Positions 35,402 to 44,608 of a stretch of DNA of 64,000 nt are shown one piece after another. The position numbers were made by a program, and so were the translations under genes. Below the pieces are notes generated by a model. That model searched no databases and had not been told where the DNA came from. It was given only the letters and a program-made list of their open reading frames with translations. Each line of letters starts with the position of its first letter. Position 1 is the stretch's first letter. Source of the stretch: Dactylococcopsis salina PCC 8305 (GTDB lineage Bacteria; Cyanobacteriota; Cyanobacteriia; Cyanobacteriales; Rubidibacteraceae); contig NC_019780.1 of the NCBI RefSeq assembly GCF_000317615.1, positions 496,001 to 560,000 on the forward strand, written 5' to 3'.

Positions 35402-36433
35402 CTACATCTGATTAACAAAATCTAACAAACGGTTAATCCCCCAAAACTGATCCTCATCCTTCGTCTTTCTCGCAATATGGGAGACATGACCACCACAATC
35501 CGTTAAAAGCAGCTTACCATGAGGATTACTAGCGACCCTGCTTTCAATTTCTGGGACTAAACTGGGATCGAAAATGGGATCATCGGCGGCATAAACCACT
35601 AGATAGGGTAACGTTAATCGATCGAGCAGATAAAGCCCACCCGTGAGATGATAGTATTCTGTAACACTACGAAACCCGTAATAATCGATCACCATTTCTC
35701 GATCGAAACTGCGAATAGAATCAATGCGATCGGGCGCTCCATCCGCAACCGCATCAGGGAAAACTTGTGCTTTGCGTCGTGCTTCTGCGATCAACTCTTT
35801 GGTAAAATTCCCTTCTACCAACCGCCCAAAGGGATAACTCACCAAATAATCCAGAGACCGATTAGACTCCAAATTAGGCGCAAGCACCGCACCACCGCGA
35901 ATTAAATCACTCTGTACCGCCTCCTTCAATCCCCACAACGCCAACTGTCCGCCCAAAGAAAATCCCACCAAAACCGCCTTCGGGGGACATCCCAACGCCA
36001 CCAACTGTTCCGCCAGCAAAACTTGATCCGCCCCTTCGCGCCAACCGTCAGACGTGGGAACAGGAGATAACGCCGCCGTTTTCCCATGTCCGCGCCAATC
36101 GTACAATAAAACCGCCCAACCCTGAAAATATGCTTTATGCGCCGTTACATGAGCATACCAAGACTTTTCCGTATCACCCGTAATTCCATAATTGAGAATC
36201 ATCGTACCATGAGCATCAGGGGGACAAGCCCATTTCCCCCACAAAGGGACATTTTCCGCCCCTGTGAACACCTTTTCCTCCCAAGTAATTGAGGGATAAC
36301 CCTTTAACCACCAAACCTGTTCTCGCCATCGTTCCCAAGTTTTGCCATACCAATAGGAACTAAAAACCGTTTGTATAATTCCATCACGGAGAGACCAAGG
36401 CGGAAGATAAGCGGGAGAGGAAATTGTCATCAC
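35402..36433 (-). CDS. Alpha/beta hydrolase
   Basis: 343 residues. The nucleophile elbow GFSLGG (about 158-163), an acid residue in AADDPIFDPS and a histidine in CGGHVSHIA near the C-terminus form a likely catalytic triad. The DWRGHGKT segment is an oxyanion-region motif. The whole resembles YheT-type hydrolases, which act on esters. The substrate is unknown. ATG 36433 (or 36430). It is divergent from rpaA. Confidence 0.87.
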   Translation of the reverse strand: MMTISSPAYLPPWSLRDGIIQTVFSSYWYGKTWERWREQVWWLKGYPSITWEEKVFTGAENVPLWGKWACPPDAHGTMILNYGITGDTEKSWYAHVTAHKAYFQGWAVLLYDWRGHGKTAALSPVPTSDGWREGADQVLLAEQLVALGCPPKAVLVGFSLGGQLALWGLKEAVQSDLIRGGAVLAPNLESNRSLDYLVSYPFGRLVEGNFTKELIAEARRKAQVFPDAVADGAPDRIDSIRSFDREMVIDYYGFRSVTEYYHLTGGLYLLDRLTLPYLVVYAADDPIFDPSLVPEIESRVASNPHGKLLLTDCGGHVSHIARKTKDEDQFWGINRLLDFVNQM

Positions 36434-36630
36434 TGGTAATAAACACCTATAATTCGTTATAATTCTTAAGACTTGTTAAAGAAGATAAAAGCAAAACTTA
36501 TCAATTCTTTAGGAAGTCTTGATCAACAGAGAAAAAAGGATACAAACCCCGTATAATCGTTAAGTAAATCTTAATTTTTGCTGATACATCTTGTAAAACC
36601 CTAAACCAAAGTATAGCTGACGCTATCATA

Positions 36631-37389
36631 ATGATGCCTCGAATCCTTGTTATTGATGATGATCCCGCCATTTCCGAACTGGTGACAATCAACCTTGAAA
36701 TGGCTGGTTACACCGTAGAACCTGCCAATGATGGCATTAAAGGTCAAGCCCTCGCAGTACAACTGCAGCCAGACTTGATTATGCTTGACTTAATGCTCCC
36801 CCGTGTGGATGGCTTAACCGTATGCCAAAGACTGCGACGTGATGAGCGCACCGCAGATATTCCCGTCTTAATGTTGACGGCTTTAGGGCAAACCCAAAAT
36901 AAAGTAGAAGGGTTTAATGCTGGTGCCGATGACTATCTCACTAAACCTTTTGAGGTGGAAGAGATGTTAGCACGAGTCCGCGCTTTACTTCGTCGCACCG
37001 ATCGGATTCCCAAAGCCGCGAGACACAGTGAGATCCTCAATTATGGTCCCTTGACCTTAGTTCCCGAACGGTTTGAAGCCATCTGGTTTGGAAAAACCGT
37101 CAAACTCACCCATCTTGAGTTTGAACTGCTGCACTGCTTACTGCAACGTCATGGACAGACCGTTTCTCCCAGTGACATCCTGAAAGAAGTGTGGGGATAT
37201 GATCCTGATGATGACATTGAGACAATTCGAGTCCATATTCGTCATCTTCGCACCAAACTCGAACCAGAACCCCGTCATCCTATGTATATTAAAACCGTTT
37301 ATGGGGCGGGATACTGTTTAGAATTGCCCGATGAAGGGAAAGCCATGGCGCAACAGGACAATTCAGCAGCTTTAGAAGAACATAAATAA
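36631..37389 (+). CDS. rpaA: Response regulator RpaA (OmpR family)
   Basis: 252 residues. The receiver domain has the acidic pair DDD (about 9-11), the phospho-acceptor D53 in MLDLMLPR, T87-like ML TALG and K109-like [11 protein letters not shown]. The winged-helix DNA-binding domain has [20 protein letters not shown]. The high similarity to RpaA in the linker [20 protein letters not shown] makes the name secure. RpaA is the master output factor of the KaiABC clock, phosphorylated by SasA and dephosphorylated by CikA, and it also controls phycobilisome coupling. A 200-bp divergent region separates it from the hydrolase gene. Confidence 0.93.
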   Translation: MMPRILVIDDDPAISELVTINLEMAGYTVEPANDGIKGQALAVQLQPDLIMLDLMLPRVDGLTVCQRLRRDERTADIPVLMLTALGQTQNKVEGFNAGADDYLTKPFEVEEMLARVRALLRRTDRIPKAARHSEILNYGPLTLVPERFEAIWFGKTVKLTHLEFELLHCLLQRHGQTVSPSDILKEVWGYDPDDDIETIRVHIRHLRTKLEPEPRHPMYIKTVYGAGYCLELPDEGKAMAQQDNSAALEEHK

Positions 37390-37407
37390 CCTCACAAGGA
37401 GGAAATC

Positions 37408-38181
37408 ATGGAAGTCAATCGTTTACCCGCTCTCTCGGATAACTATATTTTCGTCCTTTATGATCCAAAAGAGAAGATAGCGGCAACCGTTGATCCAGCA
37501 GAAGCGAAACCCGTCTTAAGGTTTCTCAAGGAACACAATGCAGAATTAGTGGCAATTTTTAACACCCATCACCACTTTGATCACGTGGGGGGAAACCGAG
37601 AACTTAAAAAACACTATCCCCAAGCTGTGGTTTATGGCAGCGCAGAAGACCAAGGACGAATCCCTGAGCAAGAAATCTTCCTCAAAGAAGGGGATACCGT
37701 CACCTTTGGCGATCGAGCAGCAGAAATATTTTTTGTTCCAGGACACACAAGCGGTCATATTGCCTACTATTTTCCGCCCGATCAGGGGGAAACCGTTGGC
37801 GAACTGTTTGCAGGGGATACCATGTTTGTCGGCGGTTGTGGACGTTTATTTGAGGGAACACCGACTCAAATGGTGGATTCTCTGGGAAAACTCAAAACCC
37901 TTCCCGATCGAACGCGGCTGTGGTGCGCTCACGAATACACCCTGAAAAATTATCAATTTGCCATTAGCGTTGAACCGAATAATCCAGTGATCCAACAACG
38001 GTATCAGGAAGTACAAAAAGCTCGTCGGGAAGGAAAAGCCACTGTTCCCTCACTGTTAGCACAGGAAAAAGAAACGAATCCCTTTCTCCGTTGGGAAGAC
38101 CAAAATTTACAAACCATTACCCGCAGTAATGATCCCGTGCAGACTTTTGGACGGTTACGAGGAATGAAAGATCGCTTTTAA
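37408..38181 (+). CDS. gloB: Hydroxyacylglutathione hydrolase (glyoxalase II)
   Basis: 257 residues, metallo-beta-lactamase fold. The metal motif THHHFDH (53-59) is complete, with a second histidine in PGHTSGH (about 112-118), an aspartate in FAGDTMFVGGCGR and a C-terminal histidine in WCAHEYT. The C-terminal helical part (HAGH_C) is present. It hydrolyses S-lactoylglutathione in methylglyoxal detoxification. It follows rpaA by 18 bp with AAGGAGG at its start, so it may be co-transcribed. Confidence 0.94.
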   Translation: MEVNRLPALSDNYIFVLYDPKEKIAATVDPAEAKPVLRFLKEHNAELVAIFNTHHHFDHVGGNRELKKHYPQAVVYGSAEDQGRIPEQEIFLKEGDTVTFGDRAAEIFFVPGHTSGHIAYYFPPDQGETVGELFAGDTMFVGGCGRLFEGTPTQMVDSLGKLKTLPDRTRLWCAHEYTLKNYQFAISVEPNNPVIQQRYQEVQKARREGKATVPSLLAQEKETNPFLRWEDQNLQTITRSNDPVQTFGRLRGMKDRF

Positions 38182-38206
38182 TATAGGAAGGAAGGAGTAA
38201 CAAAAG

Positions 38207-38869
38207 ATGAAAGCATTAGTAGCAGGCGCAACAGGGGACACGGGACGACGCATCGTTAGCGAATTGGTGCAGTCTAACATTCCCGTGCGAGCATTGGTCA
38301 GAAATTTAGAACAAGCCAAGACAATCTTACCGCCAGAAGCAGAATTGGTGTTGGGAGATGTGCTGAAACCAGATAGTTTACGGGAAGCCGTGGGAGATTG
38401 TACCGTGTTGTTATCTGCTACGGGTGCGCGTCCGAGTTTTGATCCCACAAGTCCTTATCAAGTGGATTATCAGGGAACTAAAAATCTGATTGCGGTGGCG
38501 AAAGAGAAGAATATTGAGCATTTTGTGATGGTGTCTTCTCTGTGTGTCTCCCGTTTTTTCCATCCCTTAAATCTGTTTTGGCTGGTTCTGTTTTGGAAGA
38601 AGCAAGCCGAAGAAGCCCTACAAGCCAGCGGCTTAACTTACACGATCGTGCGTCCTGGGGGATTAAAAAATGATGATACTCCAGACGCGGTAGTGATGTC
38701 CAAAGCAGACACTTTGTTTGAAGGGAGTATTCCTCGGACAAAAGTCGCTCAAGTGAGTGTTAATTCTCTCCGTGAACCCAGCGCCAAAAATAAAATTGTG
38801 GAAATTATCGCCCAGCCAGAAGCCTCCGCAAGAAGTTGGGAAGAATTATTTGCCCAGGTTGAAAATTAA
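38207..38869 (+). CDS. Atypical SDR / NmrA-like NAD(P)-binding protein
   Basis: 220 residues. The Rossmann start is VAGATGDTGRRIV (about 5-17). The family pattern VRALVRN and DYQGTKNLIAVAK, then FVMVSSLCVSR are visible. The protein is similar to Ycf39/HCF244-related and plant-type SDR_a5 proteins. Some relatives assist PSII assembly or chlorophyll metabolism. No specific function can be given. The ATG at 38207 follows GGAAGGAG. The stop codon overlaps the start of the EamA gene by one base (TAATGA). Confidence 0.87.
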   Translation: MKALVAGATGDTGRRIVSELVQSNIPVRALVRNLEQAKTILPPEAELVLGDVLKPDSLREAVGDCTVLLSATGARPSFDPTSPYQVDYQGTKNLIAVAKEKNIEHFVMVSSLCVSRFFHPLNLFWLVLFWKKQAEEALQASGLTYTIVRPGGLKNDDTPDAVVMSKADTLFEGSIPRTKVAQVSVNSLREPSAKNKIVEIIAQPEASARSWEELFAQVEN

Positions 38870-39732
38870 TGACCTGGATTATTTTTGCAACTTTGACCGC
38901 CTTGTTTGAATCCACAAAGGATGTTGTGAGTAAACGCGGGTTACAGAGTTTAGATGAATATGTGGTCGCTTGGTCAATGGTTTTCTTTAGTTTGCCGTTG
39001 ATGCTTCCTTTGTTAGGAGTGATTGAGATTCCGCAACTAGGAGAAAATTTTTGGGGCGCATTATTCGCAGGGGGAAGCATTAATGTTGTGGCGATCCTGC
39101 TTTATATTCGGGCGATCAAGTTAGCGGATTTATCTTTGGCAGTTCCCCTGATTACGTTTACTCCTTTGTTCTTGTTAGTTACTTCTCCTTTGATTGCCAA
39201 TGAAATGCCCAGCCCGATCGATGCGGTGGGTATTCTTTTTATTGTGATCGGCTCTTACATTCTCAACCTCAAACCCAAGCAACAAGGTTATTTTGCCCCA
39301 TTTCGAGCTTTATTAAAGGAGAAAGGCTCACAATTGATGTTATTAGTCGCTTTTATGTGGAGTTTTAGTTCCACCTTTGATAAAGTGGGCGTGCGTAATT
39401 CTTCTCCCACCTTTTGGGCGATCGCGATCCATAGTTACATCGCCACAGGAATGCTCCCGATTATGCTTTATCAGTCTCGTAAAAGTCTCAATATCATTAT
39501 TCACAACTTACCCAAGTTAGCCCCCATTGGATTTTTACAAGGATTAATGGTGCTGTGTCAGATGCAAGCCATTAGTCTCGCTTTGGTGGCTCAGGTGATC
39601 TCAATTAAACGGACAAGTGCGTTACTCAGTGTGCTGTGGGGACATTTGATCTTTAAAGAACAAGGACTAAAAGAACGAGTTGCTGGCGCAACAGTCATGG
39701 TCGCTGGTGTAATTTTGATTACTTTAGCCTAA
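38869..39732 (+). CDS. EamA/DMT family transporter
   Basis: 287 residues, ten predicted membrane helices in two EamA repeats (about 1-140 and 155-287). The end of the second repeat has KRTSALLSVLWGHLIFKEQG, typical of the family. It exports or imports small metabolites. The substrate is unknown. The start codon ATG overlaps the SDR stop codon, so the two are translationally coupled, forming an operon with gloB and perhaps rpaA. Confidence 0.88.
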   Translation: MTWIIFATLTALFESTKDVVSKRGLQSLDEYVVAWSMVFFSLPLMLPLLGVIEIPQLGENFWGALFAGGSINVVAILLYIRAIKLADLSLAVPLITFTPLFLLVTSPLIANEMPSPIDAVGILFIVIGSYILNLKPKQQGYFAPFRALLKEKGSQLMLLVAFMWSFSSTFDKVGVRNSSPTFWAIAIHSYIATGMLPIMLYQSRKSLNIIIHNLPKLAPIGFLQGLMVLCQMQAISLALVAQVISIKRTSALLSVLWGHLIFKEQGLKERVAGATVMVAGVILITLA

Positions 39733-39747
39733 TTCCCCCCGATGGTT

Positions 39748-39924
39748 GGCAGGGCTGTTTCATTCTATTTTTTTGCCTTTTCCAGATGTTAGGAATAGCA
39801 GGGGTTTTACGGCTTTTTTGTTAAGAAAAAGCCAAAAAGTAAGAAAAAGCGTTCGATCGAACGTACAATAAGGGGTTCAGGCGATCGCATTCAATTTTGA
39901 CCCCGAGAATGAAACAGCCCTGCC
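39748..39924. mobile_element. MITE family A, complete copy (177 bp)
   Basis: GGCAGGGCTGTTTCATTCT at the left and AGAATGAAACAGCCCTGCC at the right are 19-bp perfect inverted repeats. The interior has no ORF, with a GCCTTTTCCAGAT segment and AAGAAAAAGCCAAAAAGTAAG. It is flanked by GATGGTT on both sides, a target site duplication of 7 to 9 bp depending on the boundary chosen. The duplicated target lies in CCCCCCGATGGTTGGGGGG, the loop of a G/C palindrome. Confidence 0.85.
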
Positions 39925-40063
39925 GATGGTTGGGGGGTTAGGTTTTACCCTGAGCTTGTCGAAGGGGGGAGTTTCTCGATCGAATGCCATTCCAGCCAGT
40001 AAAATTTTAGCAGTTAATCCGTCAGTTGGGTGTAGAGTCGCGAAACCCAACATTAATCATAAT

Positions 40064-40783
40064 ATGAAATCAACTCTGATTCGTTTAGAAGATATTTCCA
40101 AAGTGTATGGCACAGGAAACACCGCCGTCCATGCGCTTAATCATGTTAACCTGACTGTGGATGATGGAGAATACTGCTCAATTATGGGCGCTTCTGGGTC
40201 TGGAAAGTCCACAACGATGAATGTCATTGGTTGCTTAGATCGTCCTAGTGATGGACGTTATTATCTAGACAATCAAGATATTTCTCAGTTACCCAATGAA
40301 CAGTTAGCTGAGATTCGCAATCGTAAAATTGGCTTTGTTTTCCAACAGTTTCACCTATTAAGTCATCTGACGGCGTTAGATAATGTGATGTTACCCATGA
40401 TTTATGCGGGTGTTTCTGTTGATGAGAGGAAAGAACGAGCCGTTACTGCTTTAGAAAAAATGGGACTAGGAAGCCGTCTCCATAATCAGCCAAATCAGCT
40501 TTCGGGAGGACAACAACAACGAGTCGCCATTGCTCGCGCGATCGTCAATAATCCCCGTTTATTGCTTGCGGACGAGCCGACAGGAGCTTTAGATTCTCGA
40601 ACGGTGAGGGAAGTTTTAGACATTTTTCAAGAACTCCATGACGACGGAATCACGGTGGTAATGGTGACACACGAAGTAGAAGTGGCTCGTGAGAGTAAGC
40701 GCATTGTCTGGTTTCGAGATGGAGAGGTGATTTATTCCCATCTCACCCCAGAGGAAATGTTAGAAGTAGCAGTTAAAGCGTAA
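40064..40783 (+). CDS. MacB/LolD-type ABC transporter ATPase
   Basis: 239 residues from the ATG at 40064. The open frame extends upstream to 39926, but this part is built of repeats and should not be coding. Walker A is GASGSGKST (about 44-52), the signature [15 protein letters not shown] and Walker [13 protein letters not shown]. This is the MacB/DevA/SalX group, ATPase of a MacB-type exporter. No permease gene is adjacent. In cyanobacteria the DevBCA-type exporter carries glycolipids. Confidence 0.9.
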   Translation: MKSTLIRLEDISKVYGTGNTAVHALNHVNLTVDDGEYCSIMGASGSGKSTTMNVIGCLDRPSDGRYYLDNQDISQLPNEQLAEIRNRKIGFVFQQFHLLSHLTALDNVMLPMIYAGVSVDERKERAVTALEKMGLGSRLHNQPNQLSGGQQQRVAIARAIVNNPRLLLADEPTGALDSRTVREVLDIFQELHDDGITVVMVTHEVEVARESKRIVWFRDGEVIYSHLTPEEMLEVAVKA

Positions 40784-40821
40784 CTGGTCACTGGTCACTG
40801 GTCACTGGTCACTGGTCACTG
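40784..40821. repeat. Heptanucleotide repeat between convergent genes
   Basis: Five GTCACTG units, CTGGTCACTG to CACTGTTG. The repeat begins right after the TAA of the ABC ATPase, and on the other strand it encodes the last residues (SDQ) and the TGA stop of the lyase gene that ends at 40809. It thus sets the 3' ends of both genes. Confidence 0.88.
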
Positions 40822-41396
40822 TTGATGCGTCGGATTTCAGAATAAAACATCACCCATCCTTGTTGTCCAGTTTCATTTTCTTGCCAAACTGTTCGTAATC
40901 GCAAGTTGGGATGAGCAAACCAGAGACGCTCTTTAATTACATTATTGTCATTGGAAAGGGTAAAAAGCGTAAGAGCTTCGTCTTCTCCAATGATAAAATT
41001 ACCTACTGTAACCGCTCGATCGGTGTTAATCTGATTTTGGAGAAATTGACCTTGTTGTTGGCTGTCATTGTCGGGAAGAAAGAGAATTAAATTCGCGCCT
41101 TTTTCCTCTCCCGCATCCCAACTAATTTTAGCGGCGGAAAGGTCTAATAATCCTTGTTCAATTGAAGCATTACCTTGAAGTGTGCTTTTTCCTTGCTCAT
41201 AAAGCGCCTCGATGTGGCGAAGCCACCGCTCTACGAGCATCGCGCTATCATCACTGTTAAGCAGCTCCACTGTTAAATCAGCGTTACCATTTTCCACTTT
41301 TTTCTGTGCTAAATCATAGCGAGTGCGCTGAGTGAACCATTTTCCTTCGCTTTGTTCAAAAAAGGCTTTAATATCGATCATCGTTTCTAAATTCAA
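40809..41396 (-). CDS. CpcS/CpeS-family phycobiliprotein lyase-like protein
   Basis: 195 residues. The signature pattern is IKAFFEQSEGKWFTQRTRYDL at the N-terminus and KERLWFAHPNLRLRT near the C-terminus. This family forms a lipocalin-like barrel that attaches phycocyanobilin to the beta-84-type cysteine of phycobiliproteins. It is more divergent than the gene at 58827 and could be CpcU or a related member. It lies 11 bp downstream of the HEAT-repeat gene, on the same strand. Confidence 0.85.
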   Translation of the reverse strand: MNLETMIDIKAFFEQSEGKWFTQRTRYDLAQKKVENGNADLTVELLNSDDSAMLVERWLRHIEALYEQGKSTLQGNASIEQGLLDLSAAKISWDAGEEKGANLILFLPDNDSQQQGQFLQNQINTDRAVTVGNFIIGEDEALTLFTLSNDNNVIKERLWFAHPNLRLRTVWQENETGQQGWVMFYSEIRRINSDQ

Positions 41397-41407
41397 TCTA
41401 AATTCAA

Positions 41408-42070
41408 TTAGTTTCTGAGTTTTTCCAAAGAAATTGTTGCAGCTTTACTCACTTGAGAATGACTATCTTTCTGTAAATAATTCAAAGCAGAAACACTTTG
41501 ATCACAGGGAAGATTTCCGAGAGCTTCGGCGAGACGTTGACGCAGGAGCCAGTCTTTTGATTGCACAAAGTTTAACATTTGTTCTACAGCGTCGATACTC
41601 TTAATTTCCCCTAAAGCTGCGATCGCCGCTTGTTGTAACACCACTTCTTCACTTTTCAGGGCTTCTAATAAAACTTCCTTTGCTTTCGGGTTTTGCAAAT
41701 TCCCTAAAGATACTGCCGCACTAAAACGCACTAACCAATGAGTATCCTCATAAAACAATCTTACCAGTGGCTCAAATGCTCGTTGATCTTGTAAATATCC
41801 CATTGCGCCAGCGGCATCAGCGCGAATCCCATAATCCTCATCTTCGAGAAAATTCAAGAGGAGAGAATAGGATTCTGATGTCGGTTTAATTCCTAATGCA
41901 AACACCGCCATCGATCGAATTTGCAGACTTTCATCCTGTAAAACTTTTTTAATCAAGGGAACGGCTTGTTCCGGTTCAACATCCCTCAATTGTGCTAAAG
42001 CCACCATTCGATCGCGCTGACTCGAACTTTCTAACTGCTGCGATATCGTTTCCAGATTAACATCACTCAT
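41408..42070 (-). CDS. HEAT-repeat protein (NblB/CpcE-like)
   Basis: 220 residues, five or six HEAT-like repeats with the pattern D...LR..A..ALG (for instance DEDYGIRADAAGAMGYL and THWLVRFSAAVSLGNLQ). The closest relatives I recall are the CpcE/CpcF and NblB families, which bind bilin or phycobiliproteins. It is paired with a CpcS-type lyase gene (11-bp gap), so a role in phycobilisome assembly or turnover is likely. A specific activity cannot be named. Confidence 0.83.
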   Translation of the reverse strand: MSDVNLETISQQLESSSQRDRMVALAQLRDVEPEQAVPLIKKVLQDESLQIRSMAVFALGIKPTSESYSLLLNFLEDEDYGIRADAAGAMGYLQDQRAFEPLVRLFYEDTHWLVRFSAAVSLGNLQNPKAKEVLLEALKSEEVVLQQAAIAALGEIKSIDAVEQMLNFVQSKDWLLRQRLAEALGNLPCDQSVSALNYLQKDSHSQVSKAATISLEKLRN

Positions 42071-42088
42071 AATTAATTGATTGATTGA

Positions 42089-42892
42089 TTATTTATTTTT
42101 ATAAAAAATCTTTAGACTTTCCTGATTACCAACATACCGCCAATGCCAGGGTTCGTAACTCACCTCTTGGGGATTATCTTTCGGAAAGGACAACTCAAAA
42201 CTGTAGCGCGGTGCGTTTGCTTCAAGCCAAGCAAAGGCTTCTGTTTTCTCAAACCTTTGTTCTACATGAGTCGCTGGAGCTTTCCCATCACCAATATCGA
42301 TCGCGTAGCCCGTATGATGTTCACTATAACCTGGCGGCGCACTTACTTCCGCTCGTTCAGTTGTCACCTGTCCTCTTTGAGCTTTAATCTCGAAGAAGAG
42401 ATATTCTTGCTCCTCCACCGAGCGAAATCCCGACAAAGGAACTAAAAGCACCCCATCTCGACGCGCATCCCCCTGCATTTCCACAAATTTCTTCGCCGCT
42501 TCTGTTCTTAATTTAATTCGACCATCACGGGTAACTGGGGTTAAATTTTCAGGCTTAGTTTCTTCGTAGGGTAAATGTCCTAACAAATCATTATCCGATG
42601 CTGTTGTTGCTGTAACGGAGGTTTGATCTGAGGATGAGGCTTCGGTGGGAGAGGATGAAGGTTTGTTTTCAGTGTTGACGGGAGGAGTGACTTCTTCCAC
42701 TTGTGAAGCAATACTCGCTTCCGAATTTTGATCCCACCAATACCATCCCATAAATCCCGCCAGCAAGACAAAACTAAGGCCACCGCCTAAGAAGAGCCAA
42801 GAGCGGTTTAATTTTTTCTCTGGTAGCGGTGTCGCATCTCTCAGAGCTTCTGGTATTTCATCAGGAGAGGGTTGATTATTCCCAACAGACAA
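42089..42892 (-). CDS. VanY-family D-Ala-D-Ala carboxypeptidase, membrane-anchored
   Basis: 267 residues. A single membrane helix (about 31-51) is followed by a serine/threonine-rich linker (about 60-100) and a peptidase domain. The zinc motifs SEHHTGYAIDIGD (about 193-205) and EPWHWRYVG are as in VanY/DdcY. It should trim pentapeptides in the periplasm. It ends 18 bp before the HEAT gene start, so the three genes 42892-40809 may form one operon. Confidence 0.92.
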   Translation of the reverse strand: MSVGNNQPSPDEIPEALRDATPLPEKKLNRSWLFLGGGLSFVLLAGFMGWYWWDQNSEASIASQVEEVTPPVNTENKPSSSPTEASSSDQTSVTATTASDNDLLGHLPYEETKPENLTPVTRDGRIKLRTEAAKKFVEMQGDARRDGVLLVPLSGFRSVEEQEYLFFEIKAQRGQVTTERAEVSAPPGYSEHHTGYAIDIGDGKAPATHVEQRFEKTEAFAWLEANAPRYSFELSFPKDNPQEVSYEPWHWRYVGNQESLKIFYKNK

Positions 42893-43176
42893 GGTTTCTC
42901 CTCCACGCAGCGCGAGCGGTCTTTATCAGTTTAGCAAGGGATGAGAGTTCTTACCCAATTTTAAGCTCTCTGAGAAAAGACAGATATTTTACTAAGTTTT
43001 ATTGCGATATATTTATTTTTACTTTATATTTGTAAATGAAGAGTAAAGAAAAGGTTGATTTCCAAGTTAGATCACTTTAATCAAACGTTTGCGATCGCTA
43101 ATTAACTCACCTCATCCTTATTCTTCCTAGAACTAAAACCACTGTGCTTGCTAGTTAAGGGTATATTTCAAATATA

Positions 43177-43722
43177 ATGCTTCAAAAAACACTCGATTTA
43201 TCAACAAAAGTCTTCCGCTCCAACTTTAGTGCTAACTATTGGTCTCAGTCCGCTTGGACAATCTTACGGGTTGTCGTCGGTGTGATGATGATTCACAACG
43301 GACTCGATAAGCTCTCTGACATTGAAAGTTTTGCTACTGCTTACGTGGAAGTAATTGGACTTCCCTTCCCAATTTTCTTTAGTTACGTTGCCGCTTACAC
43401 CGAACTCATCGGCGCGCCTCTTGTTGCTTTAGGCTTCTTAACTCGTCCAGCGGCGTTAGGCTTAGTGGGAACGATGGCAGTTGCGATGTATCACCACATC
43501 TTAGTTGCTGGTTTCAGCATTCCTTACTTAGAACTATCAGCAATTTACGCCAGTTGCTTTCTTTTCTTCCTCGTTAACGGTGGCGGTTTATTCTCTGTGG
43601 ATACCTTCATCAGCAGTTGGTTAAGCAGCCAAACCTTCTCCGAAGAACAGCAGCCTGAAACGATCCGCCAAGATGCTCAACAGGCTACTGTAAAAAACGA
43701 AGAAAAAGTTGCTTCCAAATAA
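43177..43722 (+). CDS. DoxX family membrane protein
   Basis: 181 residues. Four membrane helices with the family pattern ILRVVVGVMMIHNGLDKL, YVAAYTELIGAPLVALGFLTRPAA and MYHHILVAG, and a charged tail. DoxX proteins take part in quinone-linked redox or in membrane protection from oxidative stress in various bacteria. The role here is not known. The 284-bp upstream region has no other gene that I can see. Confidence 0.9.
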   Translation: MLQKTLDLSTKVFRSNFSANYWSQSAWTILRVVVGVMMIHNGLDKLSDIESFATAYVEVIGLPFPIFFSYVAAYTELIGAPLVALGFLTRPAALGLVGTMAVAMYHHILVAGFSIPYLELSAIYASCFLFFLVNGGGLFSVDTFISSWLSSQTFSEEQQPETIRQDAQQATVKNEEKVASK

Positions 43723-43751
43723 GTTTTCCCACTTATCCAGATAACGCATTC

Positions 43752-43784
43752 GAGAGTGATCGGGCAAGATTACTCTCTTTTTTT
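43752..43784 (+). terminator. Intrinsic terminator after doxX-like gene
   Basis: GAGAGTGATC and GATTACTCTC form a ten-base stem with one mismatch and loop GGGCAA, followed by seven T. It lies 29 bases after the stop codon. Confidence 0.85.
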
Positions 43785-43809
43785 AGGAAAACAGATGGCG
43801 GCGCGATCG

Positions 43810-44124
43810 TCAATAGTTGCTTAAAAACTTTTTCGCATCCGCAGGAGTGAGATACTGAGAACCCACAGTAACTAAAGAAAACAACTCCCCTTCAATCAAA
43901 ATCTTGATGCGTTTTGCTAAACGTAACTTAATGATTGGCAGTTCTAATAAAGGAATTAAATCACTAACTGTTTCTGCAATTTCGATACTGGGACAATTAA
44001 TCCGAAAATCACCCCAACGCCGATTAACTTTACAATTTCCTAATATTTTGAGTCGTTGGGATTCGGAGTTGTCCTCCCGATAATAGTTCCAAATTAACCG
44101 CGTTAGTTGTTGATATCGTTTCAT
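43810..44124 (-). CDS. Hypothetical protein, 104 aa
   Basis: A basic, soluble protein starting MKRYQQLTRLIWNYYREDN. It has no signal peptide or membrane helix. I recognise it only as similar to small conserved cyanobacterial proteins. It is convergent with the DoxX gene. No function can be inferred from the sequence. Confidence 0.6.
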   Translation of the reverse strand: MKRYQQLTRLIWNYYREDNSESQRLKILGNCKVNRRWGDFRINCPSIEIAETVSDLIPLLELPIIKLRLAKRIKILIEGELFSLVTVGSQYLTPADAKKFLSNY

Positions 44125-44265
44125 CTTAATCTCTATTCACTAAAACCACTTTGCTACTTCGTTGATCATCATTAAAGCTAAAGTTTGAGTGAATGAGTTA
44201 GTTTCGTAAGAAGAGTTAATGAGAGTTTGCAAATATTAATCTAAATCTGCTACATCTCGATCGGG

Positions 44266-44608
44266 CTAAACGTTTGGGGATTCCAAAAGTTTAATGATCC
44301 AAACCTGCCAATTTTGTTGGCGATCCATACCAACAATAAAATTCTTCAGATGCGGATCGGCGTGAACCCCACCTAACTCCCAAAATTCCTGAAATACCGC
44401 AGCGTGAACATCAAGAATCGAACGCAGCAAAAACTCATTCAGTAACCCCTCTCGTTCCACAAACTGATATCCAGTCTTATCTTGCTTTACTACCAACCCA
44501 GGTGGAAAAAGAGAAAGGTCAGCGGTTCCCCCTTTTGCTTGCTCGATCGCGCAACGTAGAAAGAGAAACTAATTCTGTATAAAGTCGAGCCAGTTCTGGA
44601 TTAAACAT
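44266..44608 (-). pseudogene. Truncated kinase-like gene (HxDxxxxN loop)
   Basis: The ATG at 44608 opens MFNPELARLYTELVSLSTLR and stops after 29 codons. One frame over, LSLFPPGLVVKQDKTGYQF continues to 44266, with an internal GTG at 44496. The second piece holds GGVHADPHLKNFIV, a kinase-type catalytic loop with H-x-D and N, but the frame ends after the next 25 residues, before any DFG-like motif. This is therefore a fragment of a protein-kinase-like or ABC1/APH-like gene with a frameshift and missing ends. It lies just beyond the end of a TnpB element. Confidence 0.6.

Noticed and set aside
39926..40063. N-terminal extension of the MacB-type ATPase
   Set aside because: The 46 extra codons are made of G/C repeats and a GTTGGGT element. 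The ATPase proper starts at the ATG 40064 like its relatives.
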